A stretch of 59,950 nt of DNA from Apostichopus parvimensis (lineage: Eukaryota > Echinodermata > Holothuroidea > Aspidochirotida > Stichopodidae). Shown here piece after piece: positions 1-13,045 of the stretch; the first letter of the stretch is position 1; each line of letters opens with the position of its first letter. The notes under the pieces are model-generated. The model was not told where the DNA came from. It saw nothing but the letters and a program-made list of their open reading frames with translations, and searched no databases. The stretch covers positions 70,361 through 130,310 of the forward strand of contig KN886828.1 of assembly GCA_000934455.1 (NCBI GenBank), written 5' to 3'. The position numbers and the translations under genes were made by a program.

Positions 1-299
1 TTTTTTTTGCTCATTGTACCAATACTACTGTAGGTGACCTGTGTACTGTATGATTGTGCATTTATGTGTTTGTCTGTCTGTCTATCTCTGTGTCAGTTTA
101 TTGTCCAACTGTGTATATATATATGATGGTCCATCTACAGTATGGGTCTGTTTGTCCATATGTGTCTGTTTTTCAGGTTTCTACAGTACAGTACTACCAT
201 ATCTACTGTACCTTATGACCTTCCATAAAGAGGCATTCTATTCACCAACATTACCTTTCCCTAGAGCTGTTACTCTGTAATGTATGTTAGCATATTTAT

Positions 300-780
300 A
301 AAAATAATAATAATAATACTAGTTAAAATACAGTGGATTTATATACAGGTAGCACCAGATCAGAGACAAGAAGTTGCTGCTCTAGGCGCTTAACAAAACA
401 AGTCAACCGCAAATCAAATGAATGAGTAAAGAAATGAGTCTTTCGGTAACTCTTAAATGTAGAAAGCTTAAAGTACAAAATCTGATATGGTCTGGTAGCT
501 GGTTCCACAGATAAAGAGCAGAGTAGGCAGAACATCAGTACCCGTTTTTTTTAAACGTCGATTGGGAAGAGAAAGTTAGGCCTTGGCAGAGGAAGGAAGA
601 CAACAGGCAGGATCATCTATAGGGAGAGAGAGAGTGTTACGTTGAGAGATATATTCAGGCTGTTCCACATGATGAGCACGGAAAGTGAGTAGGAGTACAT
701 TTTAAATTGAATTCGGTCGCTAACAGGAAGCCAGTGAAGTTCCTTCAAGAGTGGAGTTGTATGGCAACTGCTTCTCTTCC
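300..780 (-). mobile_element. Degenerate CR1/L2-type LINE 3' end
   Basis: Read on the minus strand, this stretch ends in AGCGCCTAGAG, a short spacer and then a (TAT/ATT)n tail at about 300-318. The same terminal arrangement is seen in the better preserved LINE fragment near 35040 (AGCGCTTAGAGG, then TTATAAATTATTA). Internal phrases such as the plus-strand AACAGGAAGCCAGTGAAG near 722 are typical of old invertebrate LINE-derived repeats in my recollection. No intact reading frame remains. The class is inferred from the shared 3' end, and the 5' limit is uncertain. Confidence 0.5.
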
Positions 781-3178
781 TATTCACAATGTTTGCCTCA
801 GAGTTTTGAAGTTTCTGAAGTTTCTGTATGGATGAATCCTATAGGCCAAAAATTCAAGAATTTAGGAAGTCCACATGTATGACTAAAATTGAAAATATTT
901 AAATATGTGCTGACATAGCTAATTTTTCTCCAACAGGTTTGAAAAGATTTGTAAAGATTTGTAAATATGGGGCAAGAACCGTAAGATATTTGCCAGTACC
1001 CTTTCATGTTACATTTTTTGTCATACAGTAATGGCATTTTAATATTGGCATATATTGATCGAGGCAGCCTGCTTCGTTCTTCTCCCTGTAATGTTGCTTT
1101 TATATTATTTTTTTGTCTTGTCGTACTGTGCAAATAGTTACTGTAGTCTCTTTAACAATGTAGATATCTGTATCCAATAGGATTTTTAAAGTTATTGTGT
1201 TTATTAGACTGAATGCCTTGGCCTTTGGCAATAAAGCACAGCATGTTGGTAATACTATGGCCCTCCCCCCACAGGAAATGTGCCACCAGATAGTCTGTAT
1301 TGTGTGGTTGCACAGTAAATGTCAGTGCATAGACAGTGACTTACTGTTGAGTATAGCATTCAGTACTGACACAGTTCACAACAGTGCAAAGTCAAGGAGT
1401 GTTAGCCACATACAGTAGTAGCACCTAATAGGATAGTTGTGTCCTTTCATCAGGGAAGGGCAAGGCACTGTTTTGATGCGTACATCACGCATGGATTGCT
1501 TTTGGTCCTTCACTCTCCCACTAACTTAACAAGTCATGTGTGAAACATATTGTGACAGTGCCTGTTTAGCAAGCGGTTGCAAAAATAGGTTGCATAGTTT
1601 CATTGCATCTGTACAAAAAGTTTACACAATTGTGAAATTCCTGTTGACTGTACTAGCAATGGCCACAGTGGACTGTTGCAGTGAGTGGACATGTGTGACC
1701 AGTGACCACTGTAGTGTACATACTGTAACCACACAAATGTAATGGGCATTCTTGGACATTAACTGTGTATAGTGTGTTTATATAAATCTATTACACTAGG
1801 GCAGTTGACTGTGTGGGTTTTCATCCTAATGACATACTGTACGTAGTGTTATTCATATCACAAATTAGGGGCCTATCAACCTTATAGTATTACTCTAGGA
1901 AGGATTCTAATATGCAGGGTGTTTAAAGAATGACTTTCTGAAGAATGCAGAGTGGCTAAATCTATATACTGTACCGTGTTAATATTAACGCATAGTGACA
2001 GTAGAACAAGCATTCTATCAATTTCTATGTGCGTAGGTTGCTATAAATCAATACATTGGAATCGATAAAGTAATTTGAATGGTATCATTTATGTGAGTCT
2101 TGATTTCCCATATATATTCCACTTTTTAAGATTTCTATATTATAAACATAATTTGTTATTCTTTTGGATCAAATAGATATCAGAAAAGATTATATTCTAA
2201 GGCTAAAATTTGCAAATGAATAAATGAAAGAGTGTAAGACATGACATAAATCTGCAGGATATAAAAAATTCCTTCTTTCTTTACTTGAATGATTGATAAT
2301 CTGGTAATAACTACAGGAACTGACAAATGGTTGTATCCACAAAGATATCTTAAAGCTAATAGTCCTGAGAGTTATGTAAGATTTTAACATCTGTCCTCCC
2401 TTTCCTGTCCCCAGTCTTCTGAATGCACTTTTCCATCTTGAACATGTACAGTTTGCAACCTACTAGACTTGTTATCATTTCATTTCTGCTCCCCCCACCC
2501 CCACCTTCCATCCCCATAACATCTGGGCCTGTGCCCACATTCTCAGGACCATCTAACCTACCATCCATGTTATAAACTTACATGGACACTACTTGAAAAA
2601 AAAATCTTTCTGGGAACATCTACCCTAACTTTTACATTGCAGTGAATTCCTTTGCATGAAGCGACATGCACTTAGATATGACCACAGAATAACAAAAATA
2701 ATAGAAAATGGTGTGAATACCAGAAAAGTTACAACTGAATACCACCCATAAACAGTGCAACTGTCGGGAGGGGGGGACAATACAGTAAATGCTGGATTTA
2801 CCATACAGTCTTTTGTAGAGAGAGAGATAAAAAACTTAGCTTTGGGGTGTCTGTCAGCTATTTCTTTTCATGTCCCAGTGTAATGCTTCTGTTAGAAGCC
2901 TTTCACTATTTTGTTTGGGCAGCTATAGTCAGAAGATAACTTGAAAGAGAAGCTTTAAGTCTTTTTGTCCGAGGTTCTAGTCTTAAATTGCAAGACTAAC
3001 CATACCATAATCCTATTACGATCAAACTTCTCAGTTATATCTTTAAAGCATTCAATAAACAAGAACAAAGAATCAAGGAATTTATGTTGGAATTCTGTTG
3101 TGCAGTTAGCTTGTGCATACCTACACACTATGCACAGTATGTATATGTACTGAGGTTTGTCTCAGACTTAAATCAAAG

Positions 3179-3448
3179 GAGACACTCATCCAATAATCAT
3201 TATTGGACTAAGTGATAGAGATAACTGTCATAAACAACCCCCTCGCCCTCCCCTCCTGCATCATACCTCATCCCAACCAGGAGACACACATCTAATAATC
3301 ATTATTGGTCTGTTTGATAGAGATAACTGTCATGAACAAACCCCCTCCCCTCCCCCTCCCCTCCTACATCATACCTCATCCCAAGCAGTAGACACACACC
3401 CAATAATCATTATAGGTCTATGTGATAGAGATAACTGTCATGAAGAAC
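3179..3448. repeat. Three-unit tandem repeat, ~100-108 bp unit
   Basis: Units start at 3179, 3281 and 3389 (102, 108 and about 60 bp, the last truncated). Each unit opens with GAGACAC or a close variant, then a near-palindromic AATAATCATTATT core (degenerate in the third unit), then GATAGAGATAACTGTCAT. The first two end in a C-rich CCCCTCCCCT-type block. Unit length varies mainly in the C-rich part. No coding potential is visible. Confidence 0.85.
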
Positions 3449-4947
3449 TTCGCTAAACAGCTAAGATTAAAAATATCTTATTTCATTTTGGAGAAATTCA
3501 CAGATTTAATGTTCCTTGACATTATATCAACAAATTCTTGATGAAGTCTAAATATGGCATCATTCAGCCACTTGTGCCTCAATTTTTTTTCTTAAGTGAT
3601 TTTATTTCAATGTTTATGTTCGTAATGGAGATGAATTTTGCAAATTACTGAATCTGAATTTATTGAACCTCTGAACATGCCCAGATATTGATTGCATTGG
3701 TTTAGCGAAAGAGAAAGTAGAAAAGTTTCAGATCCTAGTGACAACGTGACATCGCAGAGTTAACAAAATGGCAGTAGCTCTCAGACATGACTTTTAAAGT
3801 ACTTTATGATGTTCCCAGAAGGAAAAAGGTTATTGGTGTTTGGGCAGGGAGCGAGGAAGGGGGAGGGGGGGGGGCAGGAGTTGTTCATCAGAAAGATCTC
3901 TACCATACAGTAAGCTATGATACATGTTTGGGCCTATACTGTATGACCTCTTTCAAAACTTGGGGGCTTAGGCAGTTTTAAGCTTACTGTAGATATTCCT
4001 CATACCTGTCATATATTCACTCCCATTTACCTAGCTCTTACAATGTTTTTATCAATTGAGTGTCGAATCATAATGTGTAAAATTTTTAAAAGCTCATTTC
4101 CAACTGATTACATTATACCGTTACAACAGTAGGAGAGTGCAATGCTACTGAAGATCCATAACATTATAACTGAATGGACTCAATATGAGTCTGATGTGCG
4201 CTGAATCCGCTGATGTCGAACATTGTAAATCTTTTATAAAATTTTCTCCCGTTGTGTTTAAAATGCCTCTCAGTGAATCATTGTCACTTGGAACCGTAAG
4301 TTATGACTTTAAATTTCCCATGTCATTGCCACTTCAAAAATAATTGTTTAGCATTTGAAATCCTGTTCAGCCTCCTCAGGGGATTCCAAGCCCTGATCTC
4401 TGCGCTTCCATTCGAGAAGACATCATGGTTTGTTTGAAGGCTTTGAATTATTATAAAAAGAAAGCTTTGCATTTATAATCCCGCTTCCTTTTAACGTTAA
4501 ATGTCTCTTACATATTAATGGGAAAATACAAACTGAACAGCTTATTGTACATATTAATAAGGAGGTTCTAAGTGTTGTCTAGTCTACAGTATTGATTTTT
4601 ACACTGTAGCACTGTAGAATAATGTGGATTCATAAAAGCTCAATGTTAAAGCACTTTCATGCTGCCAGCAGCAGATATTTGAAACATACATTACCGTAGT
4701 ACTGGAGTGTCTTTTCTCAGCATTGGTTGCACAACTGTATGAACTAGACTTCATTTCATGAATTTGAGACAATCGGAAAATCAATAAGATAATACACTCA
4801 TCGGAAATGAAGGTCCAAGTTTCTAGCATGTTGCTCTCAGATGTGTGTAAGTACAGTATGAAAAAGAATTCTTGTAGTTTCTGGAGCTCCTAGAGAGTAA
4901 CTATATCAATGATGGTTAAAAGAAAACAAAAGAACAACTAGTCATTA

Positions 4948-5270
4948 ATGGTGAAGCTACTTTATTAGCAACGAGAGGAAGAAGAGGAAACAAATTGTGT
5001 TGGGGACTGGTAGTGGAAGTGGCCAGGTAGTGGGGTGTGGGGGGGGGAGGGGTAAGAGGAGGGGCTTATATTCTACAGAGTATGCAGAGCTCACCTCTGA
5101 AGTGGAAAGTATTAATATCACCAAATAGAAACAATACAGGAAACCTACATGTAGGCACTGATGGTGAAGCTTGGTTTTAGGAACGAGAAGAGGTAAAAAG
5201 TGGTGTTGGGAAATGGTAGTGGATAAAGCCATGAATGGGAGGGGGGTTGGGGAGGAGGGGGAGGGCAAGG
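4948..5270. repeat. Diverged duplicated G-rich segment
   Basis: ATGGTGAAGC at 4948 and again at 5161 begin two similar ~110-bp stretches. Both continue with an AACGAGA-type motif and a TGTTGGG...TGGTAGTGG block, and end in a long G-rich run. A weaker third echo is near 5405-5455. Antisense open frames here are proline-rich and look spurious. Confidence 0.55.
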
Positions 5271-5915
5271 TGATTCAATGTACAGCATACAATACACAAA
5301 AAGATATTGAATACAACATAAATTAAGTTGGGAGTTTTGATTATGTATCGGGTAATTCAAGGGCAATTCAAATTTCATATTCAAAGCGAAATGTGTACAA
5401 ATGATTGCAGGTTGGAACTGGTACTGTGGTTGGGATTTGGGATGGGGTTGGGGAGGGTGCACAAATCTATGTTATGGAATTCATGCTACCGTATGGAATG
5501 CAAGAAGGGTCACAATGATGATAATTACACAATGATATCAAAAGTTTACAACGTTGAAATAGAATACATAGTACATGTAAGCAAGATGGAGTTATATTTT
5601 AATATAACGTGACATTGATGTTCAAAGTGCAGTTTGTACCGTTTCCTGTTTGGTTTTATCAGTTTATCACATCATACAGGATGTTTACCATTGATTTCAA
5701 AGGAACCATACATGTAATAACATCACATTGTGTGCTCACTTTCGTTTTATTGTTGCCTTAATTATGTTGTTCAAAGATAAACATTTTTAGTATCGCAATT
5801 TTGGAACAATGAAGAGGTGACAAGTCAGTTGTAATGAAACACACTGTACTGTAAAACTGTAAGCTCCAGAGGGATGAGGTCTTCTTTCAGTTTCTTTCTA
5901 CCTTTACTTAACATC

Positions 5916-6052
5916 TTCACTTACATGTCTCCTCACAACATCTGCACACTCACTGTACCTGGTCTAGAGTGACCTGGTGACCTTGTCACTGACCTCCCAC
6001 AGTGATCCATCACCTCCGGTCAACCTACACCATACTGTTCTTTCTTTCTACC
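5916..6052 (+). repeat. RepA copy (full-length, diverged)
   Basis: Contains the CTTAC(C)TGTCTCCTCACAAC head, here with one change in the ACCTG core. It continues through a CTAGAGTGACCTGGTGACC middle to the CCTCCGGTCAA tail. RepA is an unnamed interspersed family defined in this window by comparing its copies. Confidence 0.7.
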
Positions 6053-8061
6053 ACACAAATTGTCTAGCTAATCTATAGCTATATTCTAAATAGCTTTGAG
6101 AGAGTTGTATCAAAACAGACAATCATTTTCAGAACCCTGACCGATTCCTCGCCAACACTTACAGTTTACAGTATTTACTATTGCAATTGACAACTACAGT
6201 ATCCAACAAGTGAGGAGAGTGACCAGAATCCGTGTACTGTAAAGTGTCTACAAAAATATACCATAATCAGCTGCAAACCAAACCCATCAATGTACATGTA
6301 GCTCACAAAACATAACAAATGAACCCCAGTTTTTTCGATTATAAATCTGTTTTTACATGAACATTATGAAGAGCGACAAAAACATGAAATGCACCAAAAC
6401 ATGAGTTCAGAATAATCATTTAGTGAACAAGGGAACTGTAATACACTGGAATACATAGTTGCGCAGTGTCTTACCTGTCCTTATTTTCAGTACATCACAA
6501 ATGTCAATGGGGGTGGGGGGGGGGGCGAGGGGCAGGGCTTGGGTGGTGTGAGTCGGGGGAGTGCACCAGGGATGCACAGGTAAATGGGGAGGGATACATG
6601 ACCCTCCATATCCTTCCTGGCAATGCCACTGCTGGTATTAAGCAACAGGATTCCTAGACTGAAGCTTTGCAATTCAGATCAGCATTATTCTCTTTATCAT
6701 GATTACATTCATATTGTGACTGTACTGTGCTAGTTCGGTAATATAAAGTGGAAGTGGTGAGGTGAAGTCCTGGAACATCCAAAATGGTTTACAGATGTGG
6801 AAAAGAGTTTAATAAGGCTATTTAGAGATGCAAAAAACCAACTTTGGCCTCTTTAGACGTACTATGACTGCTGGTGTTCAAAGAAAACATGAATTTATTA
6901 CAGGTGTTTGTCTGTTAGAGAGGTCAGTCCAATGAACAAGATATCACACAGCCAGGTACTGTGTAATGACTGACAATGAAGTACAGATGGTGCTAACATT
7001 TGAATCACCTGCTGTTGCATTCTCGTCTCCCACTGTATACAGTTCAATAGTCCCTGGACAGACTGTTCCCTTAATATCTCCTGTTTATATATGGCCTTTG
7101 GGTCAGACAGGGATTTAGCGGGAAAGAAAACGTAGGGAGTTCAGTTTGCTGTCTGATTGAAGGGTCCAAAGTGGAGGTGTCTGAGTGGATAAAGTAGCCT
7201 GGTGGAAATCCCCCAAATTGTATTGTTTTATTGAGAATGCTTGGATGTAAAATCATGACATGTTTTCATTTTTTTGCAGACAGATTAATCACCCTCCATT
7301 TCCCTTCTGTGTACTGTCTTGTGAAGGTTACATTAGTATTTTTTCTTTCCTTTCTGACAACTAGGAACTTTGAAATTGAAGGCACTTTGTATATTGTGCA
7401 ATGTTGAACAATTTTCTGACACCGAAGAAAGAAAGAAATAAAAGCAGGAAATGCAAACTAAATAAAATTACCAAAATAAAAATAAGAAAATGAACAGCGC
7501 TATCACTTTTATAGGAAAAATGACAAAATTAGCTTTTTCCCACATGATTCCACCCAACCAGTAAGTTAATTGATTCTTTTGCAGATCTGTACTGTAATAA
7601 GCAATGTGGTAAATGCACAGTGTAGTGTCTGTTACACAGTTGAATCTTTCATGGTACGTGCAACAACAATTGTGATGTAAAATGTTAAATCTCTCCCTTC
7701 CAGCCCCCCACTCCAACTTTCAGTTAAATCATTCCCTTCCCATCCAGACAGTATCGTAAATAATTTAGATCCACACTTGCTCATAGATGGATGTAGAAAC
7801 ACCTCCTAATCACTTAGAGATATGAAAGTATTCCCGCTGCTCGAGACGGCAATAAATTTACCTGTCATTTATAGCTTTGACTACAGGAAAATAACAGCCG
7901 TTAATCACCCCGAGCAGCAGTGGTGACAGAGAGAGGATGAAGTCCTTCCCATAAAATAGCTTTGGAAGCTCAAGATTCTGATTATATTAAAATCACTATT
8001 CAATGACATTACAAGCTAGGACGACACTCTATACACACAAACGAAAACCTTCAGAATTTTT

Positions 8062-8190
8062 CTTCGCTCACCTGTCTCCCCACAACCTTAGCACCCTCGT
8101 TCTACCGTGCCTAGAATGCCGTGGTAACCTTTTTAACACTGTGCGCCCTCAATGACCGCCCCTCCGGTCAATGCCCTTCCTTCTTATTCC
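8062..8190 (+). repeat. RepA copy (well preserved)
   Basis: One of the cleanest copies: CTCACCTGTCTCCCCACAAC, then a TTAGCACCCTCGTTCTACC block, GGTAACCTTTTTAACACTG, and a CCGCCCCTCCGGTCAATG tail. On this strand, which is the EXT1 sense strand, the pyrimidine-rich head followed by TTAG looks like a weak 3' splice site. Confidence 0.85.
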
Positions 8191-8951
8191 AACCATTGCT
8201 GACCACTATATATTAAGGTTATGCAATCTCATCTCAAGATTAAGCAATTCTGTAAGTAAACGAAACCTCTGTTTATATTAATTCGTTTGGATTCACTATA
8301 AGGAAATTTAGGTGAACCCTGTACTATTACCCAAAGTCAAATCTGGAAAATGTTATGAATACAGAATTTAAGTATCACTCCGCTCTCACTGGTCTCATAC
8401 ATATAGAAGCTATACTGGCACTCTTATTAAATAACTCCTTTCTACCTACTGTAGCTCACGATGATGAGGGACCTGAGGTCTGATAGAGATGTCTACATGC
8501 ACTCCTATAAAACTCCTTTCTACCTCCTGTACAGTACTGTAGCTCACTGATGATAAGGGATGCCTGAGGGTGAAGATCTGAAGAGGTCAAGGTCAATTAA
8601 ATAGTGATGTACAGTATATTTCTTAAACAAAGTCTTGCATTTATTTCAACCATTATAACTTAAAGCGGATAGTATTCACAGTCATTTTTGTATTCAACAG
8701 AACAATCAAATTGAAAATTCACTTTTAATGTAGTTATTATTTATTCTATAAAGATTATTATTTTCTGACCTCCAGATTCAGAAGGATACAGTATGTATGG
8801 TGCTCTACAAGTCTACAGCACAGTTTATTATACTGTAGGTAATTAAGAACAACACTGTGAACACAGAACAAATGTCTTGATGGTTACTGCATTACGTGGA
8901 TTCGATAAGGAAGGATGTCGACAAGAAAATACAATTCTAGGAACTTTAACT

Positions 8952-9096
8952 GGTAGAATGAGAAGTATGGTCATGCCCAGAAGTGACCGGTCACTGCAGT
9001 CATAGGTCATAAGTGATACATGTGTTAAAATTATTTTACTCTGGGCGAGGTAGAGCGAAAGTGCTGAGACTTTGAGGGGACAGGTAAGCTCTCTCG
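8952..9096 (-). repeat. RepA copy, donor-like motif on EXT1 sense strand
   Basis: The plus strand reads GGTAGAATGAGAAG, then GTGACCGGTCACTG (a perfect palindrome core), and ends GGGGACAGGTAAGCT. The CAG|GTAAGC places a donor-like GT at 9084. The 123-codon antisense open frame spanning this copy is not a gene. Confidence 0.8.
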
Positions 9097-11027
9097 CTGA
9101 TCGCAAACATCCAGACTCGGTAACTTTTGGGATATTTAAAGCGCTGTTATCCATTGCACATGATCCCGTTGTACAGTAAGATGTTACTGTAGCCTTGTAC
9201 AGTAGGCATGTCATGTACAGTGCATGGAATGGACAGCAACTAGTGATTTTTTTAAGTAGCTTGCCAGGAAAATGGTTGAAAGTCTTTCTGCTGCCTATAC
9301 CAAGATTGGTACGATCTTAACGAATCAATCGTGAATGAACCAAAAATACTGTAGGTCTCTGTACCGGCAGGGCGTAACAGTTTAAGTACTGTGCTATTAA
9401 AGTAGTACACAGTGTTTGCTACTAGGTACAGTAGCAGTCTTGAATTAAAGTTGAAACCTGTATTTAATTAGGAAACGTTTTCACAGTAGATGGTGAAGTT
9501 ATGCCAAATTTACATTATTTTGTTAAAAGTTCTGTGAATTTGACAGAAAAGTAAGGGAAACTATACTTGACATAGCAGTTTCTTGCCAAATGTTGGAAGG
9601 AATTTAGTCTGACTAAAATCAATTTTCCTTCCCAAATTATGGAACAGACTACCTACTGTACTCAAATGCATAATTTAATGTTGTCTGAGTTGTTTTTGTC
9701 TAATTATGAATCTAGTTTATCTTTAGACTTATGGCCTCTTTGAACATTTAAAATGCATGTTTCCTTGCTCTAAAGAGCCCTTTCAATAAAGGAAATGTTC
9801 TCTTTTCCCCCTCAAACTTGTGTGTTTCCCTTGAGCTTAAAAACACATTAAAGGTTTAGTAGGTCGTCAAGCACCGCCGTTGTGTGTCTCCCTGAGCCTT
9901 TCAGCACTCATGGTTGATTGCCCCGGAGCAAAGCTAATGATATTCGAACTTGTATTTCTCATTAACAAGAAACATTTCGAAGATGTTCCTTATTTGGTAA
10001 CTTGAGGTCTCTGTGCCCTCCCAAGGTACTTACAGTTACCATCCTGTAAGATTTTTGAGAAGTAGTTGCATCTTTTGTGGATCTTGTTTATAATATTATC
10101 GCTACTGAATCACTAAGTTGACATCGCTGTGTAAGGGCAACTGAAAATGAATTTCTTTTTTTCAATTGCGACAGCTTTTCTCCATTAAACCCACCTGTTC
10201 AGAGTGCATTTAGAATTTATAAGAAACATCGAATCTGCTTCGGAAGTATGTTTCCCGAAATTCATCAGCAAACAGGTATTGAGACTTAAAGTAAAACCTA
10301 AACTGTTTTTGAATTGAGGCAGGCAGGGGGGATGGGGGGGGGGGTTATCAACTTAACCATGGGGTAAGTGAAGACTACCAAAGAGACAGGAGAAGATGAC
10401 CTTTCTTGAACTGAGCTAGGTTGATTGTTATATGTTGTTTTTCTCTGACATTCTTCCTCCCTCTGTTTCACCTACACAGCAGTAGGGCCTGAATAGAGAA
10501 GGTATGTGACCTTTGAACTATGGAAGACTTGGTATAAATTTGAGCAAGTTTCCATGTTTTAAGATGTCAGTTTTCATTTTGAAAATCAAACTATCAGGAA
10601 TCAGGTGACAAGAAAAAGTTGAGGAGGAAAGCTGTTTGAAGAATGGGAAAGAAACATACATGTTAAAAGAGTTTGGATTTACCTTTAGGGATATGGGGGC
10701 GTGAGTTTACTAAACTGGCTCTTTGTGCATTCAGCGACATTAATAACAAGTCCTGTGAATTCAATGTTTCCATCAAGTCAGCAATTTTAAGATGCATTGC
10801 CATGGAAACCATAATAATAGTGCTTTCTAATATTGCAAAGATATGAAGGAGTCGTTTTGTCATTACTTTTCCAAATCCTGCCAAGTTTTCTCCAAATCTG
10901 ATATCATTTGTCAAACTTCAAGATTGCTGAGTAATCATTTGTACCCAAATGGACAGGGGATTGATTTTGAGCTTATGAATTTTTGTTTGATTTCAAATCG
11001 AAAAAACAGTATTTTCTTGGCTTCCTC

Positions 11028-11076
11028 TTTTGCTCTACCTGTCTCCTTACAACATTAGCACTTTTCATCTACCATA
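11028..11076 (+). repeat. RepA fragment
   Basis: TTTTGCTCTACCTGTCTCC followed by TTACAACATTAGCACTTTTC and CTACC, i.e. only the head of the element. It is followed by a T/C-rich tract (11078-11125). An identical fragment sits at 14686-14734 in the second tandem copy. Confidence 0.6.
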
Positions 11077-11631
11077 GTTTTTTTCTTCTTTTTTTCTCTT
11101 TTTTTCTTTTTTTTCTTTTTTTTCTAACTAGTAAGTTTCTAGCCCTGTATGGTAAACCAGGTTTATTCGTTTGATTAAAAGACAAAAATGTGTTCATGCA
11201 CTGTTTCCACAATGTTTATCAGCTCCTTGGAAAGTTTATTTGTACAAAAAATTTGTTATTTCCTTGCTTGCAAACTAAAACTTGCAGCCTTCAATTGTGC
11301 TAACTATCCAAGTTGAACTTTTCAGTGTCAGCGTATTGTTACCAATTCCATACATCCTGATTTTGTGGTATGGCAACAGTCGTTATTAAAGTTTATGGTT
11401 TGCCCATAAAATTCTGACAAACGGGGCTTGACACCTGGACTGACATATGTCTGAAATTGACACCACTGATATGGTTTTGCAAGATTCATAACAATGTCAA
11501 CCTGAATGTACATGTTTCTATGCCTTTATATTACTTCCTCATCTGAAGGACACAGCGATGTGCCTTCCTTGCCCCTGAGGCTACTATTTGCTCATATGGT
11601 TCTTTTGCAAATCCTGTTCAGAACAGAGGAA

Positions 11632-11811
11632 TTTACTTCACTCATCTCTTACTGTACCTGTCTTTATTTTATGCACTTAATCCCATCTACTAAACTACCA
11701 TCTACTTAACTGGGCAACACCCACTTCTCCTTCTGGATCTATCCCCAATAGGGCAGGGAAGGGTAAGTATTGTCACTCATAAATCCTCAAACCAGTAAGT
11801 TTTAGGGATTC
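11632..11811. repeat. RepA-related element with two opposed arms
   Basis: The left arm reads TTACTTCACTC...ACCTGTC. The right arm reads GGGTAAGTATTGTCACTC followed by AAACCAGTAAGTTTTAGGG, the reverse complement of the RepA outer end. The arrangement suggests a foldback or MITE-like form. It recurs at 15290-15469 in the tandem copy. Confidence 0.6.
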
Positions 11812-11872
11812 CTTAGCGTACAGCATGTTTCTCTGGTTCGAAAGTTCATTCCCCATATTAAGCATTCTACGG

Positions 11873-12000
11873 TATTTACTTCACTCCTCTCTTACCTACA
11901 CTAATGCACTTTCCTAGTTTACCAAGACGCCACACGTTAGTGTAGTATGAGACAGGTAAGTATTGTCGTTCGTAAATACCCAAAACAGGGAGTTTTGGGG
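11873..12000. repeat. RepA-related compact inverted-arm element
   Basis: The left arm is TTCACTCCTCTCTTACCTAC plus ACTAATGCAC. The right arm is GTTAGTGTAG...GAGACAGGTAAGTATTG, followed by an AAACAGGGAGTTTTGGGG end. It has a perfect CAG|GTAAGT with GT at 11956. It recurs at 15531-15658 in the tandem copy. Confidence 0.65.
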
Positions 12001-12036
12001 TAAGCAACTGTCTTTACTCATTCTAAGTTCTATAAT

Positions 12037-12167
12037 CAGTATTGATGTTCTGTATACAGTATTGATGTTCTGTATACAGTATTGATGTTCTGTATATAGT
12101 ATTGATGATCTGTATACAGTAATGTATATAGTATTGATGATCTGTTTACAGTATTGATGTTCTTAAC
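12037..12167. repeat. 20-bp minisatellite
   Basis: About six imperfect units of CAGTATTGATGTTCTGTATA starting at 12037, with variants carrying GATGATCTG and one shortened unit. An identical array lies at about 15695-15825 within the second tandem copy, so the two copies have not diverged in repeat number. Confidence 0.9.
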
Positions 12168-12780
12168 ATCGTTGCTTGCGTTTCCTTTAAGTTTTGTGAT
12201 ATCTGATAGTCTACCACATCTGTTGGAACAGTTGTCTAGAACATTCCTTGTATGGTACTGTTTCCTAATTGTTAAATTCTACATTGCTGAGCCTGTCATA
12301 AGGTCACTGGTCTATATATTTTTTTTTTCTCTCCCATCCATCTATATAAATGTTATAGTTGTTCCTTTACCAAACCTCCGATAGTAACCCCTTTGAAATT
12401 TTAGTCTTCCTGTATATATATCATTGGGGTCACACCTAGGGGGGTGAAATCTTGTCAAAAAACTTATAATCAAATTTGTACTGTAGACCGACTAAAAGGA
12501 AATGTTGGCTTTGAAATTCTTGACCTTTTGCCTCCTGAGAGATCTGTTCATTTCAGATAATTTGGGGAAAGTTCACAGATTTCTGTTCTGGAACATCTTC
12601 TATCTCTCTCTTCATTTTGAATTCTAATTGTATCCTCAACAGGATTCTTTGCAGATTGCTTAGCAAAATCGCTGGACTTGTTTTAAATTTTTTCTAGGTC
12701 AAAACTGCATCCACAAAGCATTTTGTATTGGCCAAGGTATTGAATTTTAAATTTTGTTTGGAGGTTGTTTGTCTCTTTAA

Positions 12781-13045
12781 AGGCATTGAAGACTCGCCCC
12801 AAACCGCGTGCGGCCATCTGAAAAAGTTAACTTTCTGTTGCTTGCAAGTGACGTTTTGTTCGTGTCGCTACAATATGCAGACAGTACAGTAATTAAACGT
12901 GATACCTTGTTATTAGTTAGCTAGACCTGAGATGTCCATCGCTGTATTGTTTGTACACTGTGCTGTGGGTATTGATTGCGGCTGTATGTACTGACTGTAC
13001 ACTAGTGTCTAATTACCGACTGTAGCAAGCTGTGTGTGTATTTTC
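12781..13045 (+). mobile_element. RepB element, truncated at the duplication junction
   Basis: Begins after TTAA at 12777-12780 with AGGCATTGAAGACTCGCC and matches the first 265 bases of the RepB at 16438. It stops at the base where the tandem duplication joins, so the 3' terminal repeat is missing. Confidence 0.85.

Larger units (their letters stand above)
9388..13045. repeat. 3,658-bp direct tandem duplication, copy 1
   Basis: Starts at ACTGTGCTATTAAAG and ends ...GTGTGTATTTTC, where the second copy begins without any spacer. By eye I found only three differences between the copies: C/G at 10016 versus 13674, C/T at 11440 versus 15098, and a T run of 10 versus 9 near 12319. The segment holds a partial RepB, three RepA copies and a 20-bp minisatellite. 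Its duplicated short open frames (for example at 10663, 10843, 11328 and 11506) have no recognisable similarity and are not called as genes. The sequence around 9840-9990 is less repetitive. Confidence 0.97.
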
